NCBI RefSeq assembly: GCF_002008365.1
Contig: NZ_MRDL01000054.1
Location: forward strand, 124,001 to 188,000
From: Rhizobium leguminosarum bv. viciae USDA 2370
GTDB taxonomy: Bacteria; Pseudomonadota; Alphaproteobacteria; Rhizobiales; Rhizobiaceae
DNA: 64,000 bases
Direction of reading: 5' to 3'
In this document: in pieces, positions 35,806 through 44,188 of the stretch
Layout: every line of letters begins with the position of its first letter
Position numbering within the stretch: the stretch's first letter is position 1
Notes under the pieces: model-generated
What the model was told of the DNA's origin: nothing
The model's input: only the letters and a program-made list of their open reading frames with translations
Databases searched by the model: none
Position numbers and translations under genes: made by a program

Positions 35806-36440
35806 TATGGATACTGCTCGTTCTGGAAGGCCGCGGTTGCGACGATCAGATATTGGCTCGGCATCGAACCGTCGGAGGGGCGTATCGTGGTGATATAGGG
35901 TCGGACCAGATCCGTGATGATTTCCCAGCGGTAATAGGCGCGGACCATATTGATCGTGCCGGCGCCGCCCGGCGCATATTTGAAGGCCGCCGTATTGATA
36001 TCGGCATATTTGTCGGTGGAAAGCTTGGGGATCGTCGTCGGAATGGCCGAGAAGGTACTGAACGTCTGAACATCCAGGTAGAGCTTGCTCGGCGTGGCGA
36101 CTTCGCTCGCCGAGCAGCGGACTAGGATCGAGATCTCGTTACAGAAAGCCTGGCGGAATTGCGCCTGGTTCATATCGGTCGTGCGGCCGAGATTATAGGT
36201 GATCTGCCCGGTTCGCATCCGGCGGCTCATCGTATCGACGCCGTTGGAGACGAGTTCTTCGGCGGCGAAGGCGACGAAAGTTTCGAGGATTGCGAAAATC
36301 ACCAGGAAATAGGGAATGGCGAGCAGGGCGAATTCGATCGCCGCTGCGCCGTCGCGCGAACGGGAGAGAGCGCGAAACCGTGAGAAACGGAACGGAGCGA
36401 AGGCGCGCCGCTTATCCGTCTGCTGATCAATTGCCGTCAT
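35805..36440 (-). CDS. TadE-like pseudopilin (second of pair)
   Basis: 211 residues. The leader is longer and very basic (RRAFAPFRFSRFRALSRSRDG), followed by AAAIEFALLAIPYFLVIFAIL; cleavage is expected after Gly31 with glutamate at +5. The periplasmic part contains CNEISILVRC, a possible disulfide. It is the promoter-proximal gene of the pseudopilin pair. TadF is an alternative name for one of the two; I cannot tell them apart safely. Confidence 0.85.
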   Translation of the reverse strand: MTAIDQQTDKRRAFAPFRFSRFRALSRSRDGAAAIEFALLAIPYFLVIFAILETFVAFAAEELVSNGVDTMSRRMRTGQITYNLGRTTDMNQAQFRQAFCNEISILVRCSASEVATPSKLYLDVQTFSTFSAIPTTIPKLSTDKYADINTAAFKYAPGGAGTINMVRAYYRWEIITDLVRPYITTIRPSDGSMPSQYLIVATAAFQNEQYP

Positions 36441-36554
36441 TGCCTGGATCCGCGCGACATTTTCCAGTCGTCAGACTAAGGTCCGTTCGTTGATTTTCCG
36501 TTTCAACCTGACACGACGATTTTAACGAATGGCCGAAGAACCGAGGCAGGCCGA

Positions 36555-36962
36555 TCAAGGCGAGGTGCCCGTGGTCGCCTGCTGCGCATGCTGCTCGCAG
36601 TTCGGCGTGCAGGACAGCACGGAGCGCTGCGTCTGCCGGTAGACGCGCACCGTATTACCCTCGTCGATCGACACCAGGATACGTTCGTCGAGGATCGCGT
36701 TGCCGTCGGCATCGAGGAGGACCAGATTAGTGGTGCCGAAGCTGCGTCCCGTGAGCACGATGGTCTTGGCGTCGGCGACGGTCGCATCGGCAACCGCGGC
36801 ATTGCCGACAATCACCTTGCTGACAGGGCGATCGAGCTTCAGGACGCGCGCGTGATCCATGTAGACGCGCAACATGTCATCGTCTGCGGCCGCGGAAACT
36901 CCCGAAATACCGAAAACGGCGATCATGCCGGCAAAGAAAATGGTTTTGCCGCTCGATGACAT
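36555..36962 (-). CDS. Mini-CpaC: pilus assembly protein N-terminal domain, stand-alone
   Basis: 135 residues. The signal peptide (FFAGMIAVFGISGVSAAA) is followed by one domain resembling the N-terminus of the CpaC secretin: VLKLDRPVSKVIVGNAAVADATV and GRSFGTTNLVLLDADG parallel the KAVVVDLPEDAHDILVSDP and GKKVGQTNIFVFGAGG of CpaC encoded at 39128. It lacks the secretin pore. A C-x3-C pair lies near the tail (SCTPNC). GAGGA precedes the ATG. It is divergent from pilA and may bind or cap the secretin. Confidence 0.85.
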   Translation of the reverse strand: MSSSGKTIFFAGMIAVFGISGVSAAADDDMLRVYMDHARVLKLDRPVSKVIVGNAAVADATVADAKTIVLTGRSFGTTNLVLLDADGNAILDERILVSIDEGNTVRVYRQTQRSVLSCTPNCEQHAQQATTGTSP

Positions 36963-37342
36963 TGGGTCCTCTTTCACGATCACAGCGCAATATGCGCATA
37001 GAATGGAAAAAAATGGTGAACGAAGCCTTAAGCCTGCCGCCCTGTTCCAGGATGAAGCGTAATGCTCCGATCTGACACGGTCTCCGGGCAAGGTACCCTT
37101 CGGCTGGAAGCGGAATTAGTGCTATTTCCGGATGAATGCAGCGATTATTCCCGGAATATTGTTAAATATTGAGGTAAGCGCATAAGAAAATACTGACCGT
37201 ACAAAGGTCTGTTGTCTCGTTCACATGTCGTTAACTCTTTTCCTTAAGCCGATGGAAACGGCCATTCGCTAGGTTGCAGTCATCCGATCAACGGCAAACA
37301 GTTGGCGGACGTGCTGAACATCAACTGGAGTTAGGAGTTACC
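36963..37342. promoter_or_regulatory. Divergent promoter region between mini-CpaC gene and pilA
   Basis: 380 bases without a gene, clearly AT-richer than its flanks from about 37110 to 37260 (for example ATTGTTAAATATTGAGG). It must hold promoters for pilA and for the minus-strand gene, and a long 5' leader for pilA is possible. A TTAA-N9-TTAA pair at about 37230 is near, but not at, the CtrA spacing. I could not pick -35/-10 boxes with confidence. Confidence 0.5.
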
Positions 37343-37549
37343 ATGACCAAGCTTTTTAGCCGTTTTCTGAAGGACGAATCCGGCGCGACCGCAATCGAAT
37401 ACGGCCTGATCGCTGCTCTCATTTCCGTAGCGCTCATCACCGGCGCAACGACACTTGGCACCAAGATCGGCGACACGTTTAACAACCTGAGCGACCGGAT
37501 GGATGACGCCGCCACCCAGGCCGCTGGCACTACGACCACCACTCCGTAA
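37343..37549 (+). CDS. pilA: Flp/Fap family major pilin
   Basis: 68 residues. The basic leader MTKLFSRFLKDESG is cut after Gly14 by CpaA, leaving ATAIEYGLIAALISVALITG, the Flp motif with glutamate at +5 and tyrosine at +6, and a hydrophobic helix that packs the filament core. The tail is threonine-rich (TTTTTP). TTAGGAG stands before the ATG. The protein is the main subunit of the tight-adherence type pilus made by the genes that follow. Confidence 0.96.
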   Translation: MTKLFSRFLKDESGATAIEYGLIAALISVALITGATTLGTKIGDTFNNLSDRMDDAATQAAGTTTTTP

Positions 37550-37676
37550 GGCAGGGGCGCCGTCACGCGGCCCTCACAATATTGCCGGTCGGATTGATCT
37601 GGCCGATATATATAGAGCGGGCTCACAGGCCGAACGGCCGTGGGCCTTTTCGCTTCAAGTCACATCGGGTATAAGT

Positions 37677-38189
37677 ATGATCGCAGCTGCAGTCTTCGTG
37701 ATACTGCCACTCTGCCTCGCCATGGCGGCCTTCTCGGATCTGTTCACCATGACGATCCCAAACCGCGTTTCCCTGATCCTCATTGCCTCCTTCCTCATCC
37801 TCGCGCCGCTTACCGGCCTGAGCTTGGAGATGATAGGCATGCATCTTGCCGGCGCCGCCATCGTCTTCAGCGCCTGCTTCGCTCTTTTTACCTTCAATGT
37901 GATGGGCGGCGGCGATGCCAAGCTGTTGAGCGCCACCGCGCTCTGGTTCGGTCTGAACGAATCGCTGCTTTTCCTGATGACCGATGTCGCCGCGATCGGC
38001 GGTCTCATCACCTTGCTTATCCTGCTGGTGAGAACGCAGTCCAATACCATCCTCGCCATCGGGCTGCCGGTGCCGAACTCGGTCCTGCTCGCCAAGAAGA
38101 TCCCCTACGGCATCGCGATCGCGATCGGCGGCTTCATGGCCTTTCCTTCCTCGCCGCTCTTCATCGCCGCGCTGGAAAGCCTGAAATGA
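37677..38189 (+). CDS. cpaA: Prepilin peptidase CpaA (TadV)
   Basis: 170 residues, a type IV leader peptidase of the short form without the methylase domain. Catalytic aspartates are Asp21 (AFSDLFTMTIPNR) and Asp80 in the GGGD motif. There are about five to six membrane helices. It cleaves the PilA and TadE-like leaders. The ATG at 37677 was chosen because the family begins right before the first helix; an opening further upstream would run from the pilin stop region. Confidence 0.93.
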   Translation: MIAAAVFVILPLCLAMAAFSDLFTMTIPNRVSLILIASFLILAPLTGLSLEMIGMHLAGAAIVFSACFALFTFNVMGGGDAKLLSATALWFGLNESLLFLMTDVAAIGGLITLLILLVRTQSNTILAIGLPVPNSVLLAKKIPYGIAIAIGGFMAFPSSPLFIAALESLK

Positions 38190-38196
38190 CGGCATT

Positions 38197-38212
38197 TTAA
38201 ATGCCCGTTAAC
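38197..38212 (+). promoter_or_regulatory. CtrA-type binding box upstream of cpaB
   Basis: The sequence TTAA-ATGCCCG-TTAAC matches the full CtrA consensus TTAA-N7-TTAAC without a mismatch. An 8-base half-site, TTAACCAT, follows at 38232-38239. Both lie 60-103 bases before cpaB, at promoter distance. CtrA is the cell-cycle master regulator of Alphaproteobacteria and controls pilus genes in Caulobacter. Binding here is inference from the motif. Confidence 0.65.
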
Positions 38213-38299
38213 TTAAAATGTAAGCGTTCCATTAACCATAATTATACCAATTACTGAGCATTCTACAGGGCGAACATATCGTGCCCCGAGGAATGATCG

Positions 38300-39115
38300 A
38301 TGAAACCGGCCCGCCTTATAATCCTAGCTGTCGCCGTGGTGGCAGCCGGCCTCGCCGGCCTCCTCGCGATGCGCATGGCGGGCAGTGGCGGTGTCGTCAC
38401 CCAGGTCCGCTCGGTCGTCGAGAAGGAACCCACCGTCAACATCCTCGTCTCGAGCGCCAATCTGCCGGTCGGCGCACGGCTGGACGACAAGTTGGTGCAC
38501 TGGATGGCCTGGCCGCAGGGCGGCGTCGTCCCGGGCCTCATCAGCGAAGCCGATAGGCCGGATGCGATCAGGGATCTGCAGGGCGCCGTCGTGCGTCTGC
38601 CGATCTTCGAAGGCGAACCGATCCGGCCGGAAAAGATCGCCGATTCCAGCAGCCGTATCCTCTCCTCGCTGTTGCCGGCCGGCAAGCGCGCCGTCGCGAC
38701 CGAGATATCGGTGGCAACCGGCGCCGGCGGTTTCATCCTGCCGAACGACCGCGTCGATGTCATCATGGTCCGCAAGGGCACTGAGGCTGACAAGCTCATC
38801 ACCGAAACCGTGTTGAGCAATGTCCGCGTCCTCGCCATCGACCAGCAGATCCAGGAAAAGGACGACGGCTCGAAATCGGTGGTCGGCACGACCGCGACGC
38901 TCGAACTCACCCCTGATCAAACGAAGGTTCTCGCCGTCGCCCAGCAGATGGCGGACCGGCTGTCGCTCGCGTTGCGCTCAGTCGCCGATGCGCAGGAGCA
39001 GGATACAAGTGCCGCCGACTATCTGCTGAGCGGCGACAACGGCAGTGCGATCATTCAGGTCATCAAGTCGGGCGCCATCGTCACGGATGCCAGCGCAGCG
39101 CCGAAGGCGGAGTAA
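38300..39115 (+). CDS. cpaB: Flp pilus assembly protein CpaB
   Basis: 271 residues with an N-terminal membrane helix (LIILAVAVVAAGLAGLLAM) and then a periplasmic SAF domain (about 45-110, with SSANLPVGARLDDKLVHW) and an RcpC-like region. CpaB links the inner membrane platform to the secretin. It starts the block cpaB-cpaC-cpaD, and its upstream gap carries a CtrA-type box, so it may have its own promoter besides reading through from pilA. Confidence 0.93.
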   Translation: MKPARLIILAVAVVAAGLAGLLAMRMAGSGGVVTQVRSVVEKEPTVNILVSSANLPVGARLDDKLVHWMAWPQGGVVPGLISEADRPDAIRDLQGAVVRLPIFEGEPIRPEKIADSSSRILSSLLPAGKRAVATEISVATGAGGFILPNDRVDVIMVRKGTEADKLITETVLSNVRVLAIDQQIQEKDDGSKSVVGTTATLELTPDQTKVLAVAQQMADRLSLALRSVADAQEQDTSAADYLLSGDNGSAIIQVIKSGAIVTDASAAPKAE

Positions 39116-39127
39116 AAGGACGTGCAA

Positions 39128-40627
39128 ATGGGCAATTCAACGCGGCGCGCCGGACCTCTCCTGACAGGCTGCCTTTCGCTAGCAATCGGAGTCTCCGGTA
39201 TAGTGCCGGCCTCTTTCGTTCCGGTTCTCGGCGCAGGCGAGGCGCGCGCCGATTCCGATAGCCTGGTCCGGATCTCGCAGACCGGCTCCAATGCCCATCG
39301 CCGGCTGAAGCTCGGCCTCAACAAGGCCGTCGTCGTCGATCTGCCGGAGGACGCGCATGATATCCTCGTCTCCGATCCGACCATGGCCGATGCTGTGACC
39401 CGCACCTCGCGGCGCATCTACCTGTTCGGCAAGAAGGTCGGCCAGACCAATATCTTCGTCTTCGGAGCCGGCGGACAGGAGATCGTCAATCTCGATATCG
39501 AGATCGAGCGCGACGTCTCCGGCCTCGAGGTCAATCTCCGCCGCTTCATTCCCGACTCCAACATCAATGTCGAAATCGTCTCCGACAACATCGTGCTGAC
39601 CGGCACGGTGCGCACGCCGCAGGATGCCACGCAGGCGGCCGATCTGGCGCAGGTCTTCCTGAAGGGTGGGGAGGCGACGACCAGAACTGAGACGGCATCC
39701 GGCACCGGCGGCGACAGTTCGGTGGCGCTCTTTGCCGAAGGCCGCCAGACTTCGCAGGTCGTCAACCTCCTGCAGATTGAGGGCGAGGACCAGGTCACCC
39801 TCAAGGTGACGATCGCCGAGGTCCGCCGCGAGGTGCTGAAGCAACTCGGCTTCGACAATCTGGTTTCCAATTCCTCCGGCATGACGGTCGCCCAACTCGG
39901 CAGTCCCGGCACCGACAGTGCCACATCGACGGTTGGCGGCGGTCTGGCGGCGCTCTTCAAGAGCTCGATCGGCAAGTACGATATTTCGACCTACCTCAAC
40001 GCGCTGGAGCAGGCCAAGGTCGTCAAGACGCTCGCCGAGCCGACGCTGACGGCGATATCGGGCCAGGCCGCGACCTTCAATTCCGGCGGTCAGCAACTTT
40101 ATTCGACGACCGACAGCAACGGCAACGTCACCGTCACGCCGTTTAACTACGGTATCAACCTCGCCTTCAAACCGGTCGTGCTGTCATCGGGACGCATCAG
40201 CCTGCAGATCAAGACCAATGTCTCCGAACCGGTGGCCGGCAGCGGCAACGCCACCTATCAGCGCCGTTCGGCGGAGACTTCGGTGGAGCTGCCCTCGGGC
40301 GGTTCGATCGCGCTCGCCGGTCTTATCCGCGACAACGTTTCTCAGACGATGGGCGGCACACCAGGCGTCTCGAAGATCCCACTGCTCGGGACGCTCTTCC
40401 GCCAGAAAGGTTTCGAGCGTCAGGAAACCGAGCTCGTCATCATCGCAACGCCCTATCTGGTACGTCCGGTGGCGCGCAATCAGCTCAACCGGCCGGACGA
40501 CAATTTCAGCCCCGAAAACGATGGCGCAACCTTCTTCCTCAACCGTGTCAACAAGGTCTATGGCCGCAGCGAGGCGCCCGTCGCCGACGCGCAGTTCCAC
40601 GGCTCGATCGGGTTCATCTACAAATGA
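39128..40627 (+). CDS. cpaC: Flp pilus outer-membrane secretin CpaC
   Basis: About 499 residues. The signal peptide ends near residue 37 (GEARA-DSDS). A pilus N-terminal domain (KAVVVDLPEDAHDILVSDP) and a BON-like stretch (about 135-190) precede the secretin pore domain (about 220-445, ending in GTLFRQKGFERQETELVIIATPYLV). I choose the ATG at 39128 because AAAGGA is seven bases before it; a GTG six bases upstream would sit inside that spacing. It forms the outer-membrane gate for the pilus. Confidence 0.95.
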   Translation: MGNSTRRAGPLLTGCLSLAIGVSGIVPASFVPVLGAGEARADSDSLVRISQTGSNAHRRLKLGLNKAVVVDLPEDAHDILVSDPTMADAVTRTSRRIYLFGKKVGQTNIFVFGAGGQEIVNLDIEIERDVSGLEVNLRRFIPDSNINVEIVSDNIVLTGTVRTPQDATQAADLAQVFLKGGEATTRTETASGTGGDSSVALFAEGRQTSQVVNLLQIEGEDQVTLKVTIAEVRREVLKQLGFDNLVSNSSGMTVAQLGSPGTDSATSTVGGGLAALFKSSIGKYDISTYLNALEQAKVVKTLAEPTLTAISGQAATFNSGGQQLYSTTDSNGNVTVTPFNYGINLAFKPVVLSSGRISLQIKTNVSEPVAGSGNATYQRRSAETSVELPSGGSIALAGLIRDNVSQTMGGTPGVSKIPLLGTLFRQKGFERQETELVIIATPYLVRPVARNQLNRPDDNFSPENDGATFFLNRVNKVYGRSEAPVADAQFHGSIGFIYK

Positions 40628-40671
40628 GCGGGGCACGATCGGCAGCATTGGCAGAAAACAGAGATCAGGCG

Positions 40672-41382
40672 ATGGCCCATATGAATTCGACGACACCCCA
40701 CCTCGGAATCTCGAAGGCGCTTTTGGCCGCAGCCGCCATTTCGGTGGCCGTCCTTTCCGGATGCGCCGGCCCGCACGACCAACTGACGACCGGCGGCATT
40801 CCGGATGACTACCGCGCCCGCCACCCGATCATCGTTACGGAGGCGGAGCAGACGGTGGATATACCCGTCGCCTCGACCGATCGCCGCCTGACCATCGCCC
40901 AGCGCGATCTCATCCGCGGCTTTGCCGCAAACTACATCTCGCGCGCCTCAGGCCCGGTTTACGTGCTGTCGCCGCAAGGTTCGCCCAATGCGGCAGCAGC
41001 CTATCAGCTGCGCAATCAGGTCCGTGCCGAGCTGGCGTCGCGAGGGATCGCAAGCTCGAAGATCGTCAACACTTCCTATGCCGCCGCCGGCGCGGGCGAT
41101 GCGGCGCCGATCCGGCTGAGTTTTACCGGCACCACCGCGATCACCACGCAATGCGGTCAGTGGCCGAAGGACATCTCGAACGATTTGACCAACCAGAATT
41201 ACTATAATTTCGGCTGCGCCTCGCAGAACAACCTGGCCGCCCAGATAGCCAATCCGGAGGATTTGGTGGCGCCCCGTGGCATGACTCCGATCGACGCGCA
41301 GCGGCGCAACAATGCGATCCAAGAATACCGGACGACGACATCGACGATCGAAGATGTTGCCGACAGCAACAGCGGCTTCTGA
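40672..41382 (+). CDS. cpaD: Pilus assembly lipoprotein CpaD
   Basis: About 236 residues. The hydrophobic signal ends in a lipobox (VAVLSGC, Cys31), so it is a lipoprotein, as expected of CpaD, which helps place the CpaC secretin. The domain has ERRLT-like TDRRLTIAQRDLIRGFAA and two cysteines (TTQCGQWP and NFGCASQNN). An ATG at 40624 that overlaps the cpaC stop is an alternative start, but it would put 35 extra residues before the signal helix. Confidence 0.88.
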   Translation: MAHMNSTTPHLGISKALLAAAAISVAVLSGCAGPHDQLTTGGIPDDYRARHPIIVTEAEQTVDIPVASTDRRLTIAQRDLIRGFAANYISRASGPVYVLSPQGSPNAAAAYQLRNQVRAELASRGIASSKIVNTSYAAAGAGDAAPIRLSFTGTTAITTQCGQWPKDISNDLTNQNYYNFGCASQNNLAAQIANPEDLVAPRGMTPIDAQRRNNAIQEYRTTTSTIEDVADSNSGF

Positions 41383-41396
41383 GGCGGAACGGAACG

Positions 41397-42674
41397 ATGA
41401 GCGCGATCGAATACGAAATAAGGAATCCCAGCGAGCTTCGCAACGCCGAGGAGGCGGTGCGTATGGCGGATCTGGAAAACATGCGGCCGCTGCCGCGCAT
41501 CTCCGTCCATGCTTTCTGCGAGAGCGAGGCCCTGCAGCATGTCATGGAACGCTGTGCCAATGATCGGCGCGTGGCGAAGGTCAGCATGCGCATCACCAGC
41601 GGCGGCATCGCCGCTGCCGCCAATATGTTTTCTGGCGCCCCGACGCCGAACCTCATCATCCTCGAGACCAAGGCGAATGCCGCGAACCTGCTCGCCGAAC
41701 TCGCGCCGCTTGCCGCCGTCTGCGATCCGACGACCAAGGTCGTCATTATCGGTTATTACAATGATATCGGGCTTTATCGCGAGCTCATCCGCAACGGCAT
41801 TTCCGAATATATGGTCCAGCCCGTCGCCATGCCCGATATCCTTGCGGCGATGGCCTCGATCTTCGTCGATCCGGACGCCGAGCGGCTTGGTCGCAGCATC
41901 GCCTTCATCGGCTCGAAGGGCGGCACCGGCGCCTCGACCATCGCGCACAATTGCGCCTTCGGCATTTCCAACCTCTTCTCCACCGAGACGATCCTCGCCG
42001 ATCTCGACCTGCCCTATGGCACGGCGAACATCGATTTCGATCAGGATCCGGCCCAGGGCATCGCCGAAGCGGTCTTCGCGCCCGATCGTCTCGACGAGGT
42101 CTTCCTCGACCGCCTGCTGACGAAATGCTCCGAGCATCTTTCCCTGCTTGCGGCACCCTCGCTGCTCGACCGTGCCTATGATTTCGACGGCCAGGCTTTC
42201 CAGCCGGTGCTCGATGTCCTGCAGCGCAGCGCGCCCGTCACCGTGCTCGATGTTCCGCATGCTTGGTCGGAATGGACGCGCTCCGTGCTGTCGAGCGTCG
42301 ACGAGGTGGTCATCGCAGCGGTTCCCGATCTCGCCAACTTGCGCAACGCCAAGAACATGCTGGACGCGCTGCGCAAGATGCGGCCGAACGACAGGCCGCC
42401 GCATCTCATCCTCAATCAGGTCGGCATGCCGAAACGTCCGGAGATTTCGCCGTCGGATTTCTGTGAACCGCTGGAGATCGATCCGATCGCGATCATCCCC
42501 TTCGACATCAATCTTTTCGGCAACGCCGCCAATAGCGGCCGGATGATCTCGGAAGTCGACCCGAAATCGCCGACGGCGGAAACCTTTTCGCAGATATCGC
42601 ACATCGTCACCGGTCGGGTCGCGATCAAGAAGGCGAAGAAAGGCGGCCTGCTGGGCCTCCTGAAGCGCAAGTAG
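41397..42674 (+). CDS. cpaE: Pilus assembly ATPase CpaE (ParA-like)
   Basis: 425 residues. An N-terminal receiver-like domain (about 35-150) is followed by a MinD/ParA-type ATPase domain with a deviant Walker A, GSKGGTGAST, near residue 168. CpaE in Caulobacter localises the pilus machinery to a pole. The C-terminal tail is basic (KKAKKGGLLGLLKRK) and might touch the membrane. It lies between cpaD and cpaF with short gaps. Confidence 0.94.
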   Translation: MSAIEYEIRNPSELRNAEEAVRMADLENMRPLPRISVHAFCESEALQHVMERCANDRRVAKVSMRITSGGIAAAANMFSGAPTPNLIILETKANAANLLAELAPLAAVCDPTTKVVIIGYYNDIGLYRELIRNGISEYMVQPVAMPDILAAMASIFVDPDAERLGRSIAFIGSKGGTGASTIAHNCAFGISNLFSTETILADLDLPYGTANIDFDQDPAQGIAEAVFAPDRLDEVFLDRLLTKCSEHLSLLAAPSLLDRAYDFDGQAFQPVLDVLQRSAPVTVLDVPHAWSEWTRSVLSSVDEVVIAAVPDLANLRNAKNMLDALRKMRPNDRPPHLILNQVGMPKRPEISPSDFCEPLEIDPIAIIPFDINLFGNAANSGRMISEVDPKSPTAETFSQISHIVTGRVAIKKAKKGGLLGLLKRK

Positions 42675-42707
42675 ACAAGTTAGAACGAGCAGATTGGATC
42701 GAGTGGC

Positions 42708-44183
42708 ATGTTTGGAAAACGCGGAAACGAAGGTTCCGGAAAGGTCGGAGGGGCGATTGCTCCGCCGCCGCCGGCTCCGGCCGCCGGCTCTGTGGCCTCT
42801 TCCCCCTCCATTCTGGTTGAACCCTCGCGCGAGCCCGCACGCCAGCAAGTGACGCCACCGCCGATGCAGACGCCGCAGCGCAAGCGTCCGGCCCGCACCG
42901 ATGAATATTACGACACCAAGGCGCAGGTCTTTTCCGCGCTGATCGATACGATCGATCTCTCGCAGCTTTCCAAGCTTGACGGTGAAAGTGCGCGTGAGGA
43001 AATCCGCGATATCGTCAACGACATCATCACTATCAAGAACTTTGCGATGTCGATCTCCGAGCAGGAGGAACTGCTCGAGGATATCTGCAACGACGTGCTC
43101 GGTTACGGCCCGCTGGAGCCGTTGCTGGCGCGCGACGATATCGCCGACATCATGGTCAACGGTGCTGGCCAGACTTTCATCGAAGTCGGCGGCAAGACGA
43201 TCGAATCGGAGATCCGCTTCCGCGACAATGCGCAGCTTCTCTCGATCTGCCAACGCATCGTCAGCCAGGTCGGCCGCCGTGTCGACGAATCAAGCCCGAT
43301 CTGCGACGCGCGCCTGCCGGATGGCTCGCGCGTCAACGTCATCGCGCCGCCGCTGTCGATCGACGGGCCGGCGCTCACCATCCGCAAGTTCAAGAAGGAC
43401 AAGCTGACGCTCGATCAGCTCGTCCGTTTCGGCGCGATCACGCCGGAAGGCGCAACCGTGCTGCAGATCATTGGGCGCGTGCGCTGCAACGTCGTCATTT
43501 CGGGCGGTACCGGCTCGGGCAAAACGACGCTTTTGAACTGCCTTACCAACTATATCGATAGGGATGAGCGCGTCATCACCTGCGAAGATACGGCCGAACT
43601 GCAGCTGCAGCAGCCGCATGTCGTGCGCCTCGAAACGCGCCCGCCGAATATCGAGGGCGAGGGCGAGATCACAATGCGCGATCTCGTCAAGAACTGCCTG
43701 CGTATGCGTCCCGAGCGCATCATCGTCGGCGAAGTGCGCGGACCTGAAGTTTTCGACCTGCTGCAGGCGATGAACACCGGTCACGACGGTTCGATGGGCA
43801 CGATCCACGCCAACACGCCGCGCGAATGCCTGAGCCGTATCGAATCGATGATCGCCATGGGCGGCTTTACCCTGCCGGCAAAGACGGTGCGCGAGATCAT
43901 ATCCAGCTCGGTTGACGTCGTCATTCAGGCGGCACGCCTTCGTGACGGTTCGCGCCGCATCACCCAGATCACCGAGGTGATCGGCATGGAAGGCGATGTC
44001 ATCATCACCCAGGATCTGATGCGCTACGAGATCGAAGGCGAGGATGCGAACGGCCGCCTGATCGGCCGGCACATATCGACCGGCGTCGGCAAGCCGCATT
44101 TCTGGGATCGCGCCCGCTACTTCAATGAGGAAAAACGTCTTGCCGCTGCCCTCGACGCGATGGAAGCGAAAACCAAGGAATAG
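42708..44183 (+). CDS. cpaF: Pilus assembly ATPase CpaF (TadA)
   Basis: 491 residues, a type II/IV secretion ATPase that powers pilus extension and probably retraction. A proline-rich, probably disordered N-terminus of about 65 residues precedes the conserved part. Walker A is GGTGSGKTT (about residue 266), followed by an Asp box (TCEDTAELQL), Walker B region (RPERIIVGEVRGPE) and a His box (GHDGSMGTIHANTPRE). It is followed by its membrane partners tadB and tadC. Confidence 0.96.
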   Translation: MFGKRGNEGSGKVGGAIAPPPPAPAAGSVASSPSILVEPSREPARQQVTPPPMQTPQRKRPARTDEYYDTKAQVFSALIDTIDLSQLSKLDGESAREEIRDIVNDIITIKNFAMSISEQEELLEDICNDVLGYGPLEPLLARDDIADIMVNGAGQTFIEVGGKTIESEIRFRDNAQLLSICQRIVSQVGRRVDESSPICDARLPDGSRVNVIAPPLSIDGPALTIRKFKKDKLTLDQLVRFGAITPEGATVLQIIGRVRCNVVISGGTGSGKTTLLNCLTNYIDRDERVITCEDTAELQLQQPHVVRLETRPPNIEGEGEITMRDLVKNCLRMRPERIIVGEVRGPEVFDLLQAMNTGHDGSMGTIHANTPRECLSRIESMIAMGGFTLPAKTVREIISSSVDVVIQAARLRDGSRRITQITEVIGMEGDVIITQDLMRYEIEGEDANGRLIGRHISTGVGKPHFWDRARYFNEEKRLAAALDAMEAKTKE

Positions 44184-44188
44184 GCGTG

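Noticed and set aside
37230..37250. TTAA-N9-TTAA upstream of pilA as a CtrA site
   Set aside because: Spacing is nine, not seven, and the second half lacks the following C; the box before cpaB is a far better match.
41202..43253. 683-codon minus-strand open frame across cpaE and cpaF
   Set aside because: Antisense to clear ATPase genes with Walker motifs; no signal of its own.
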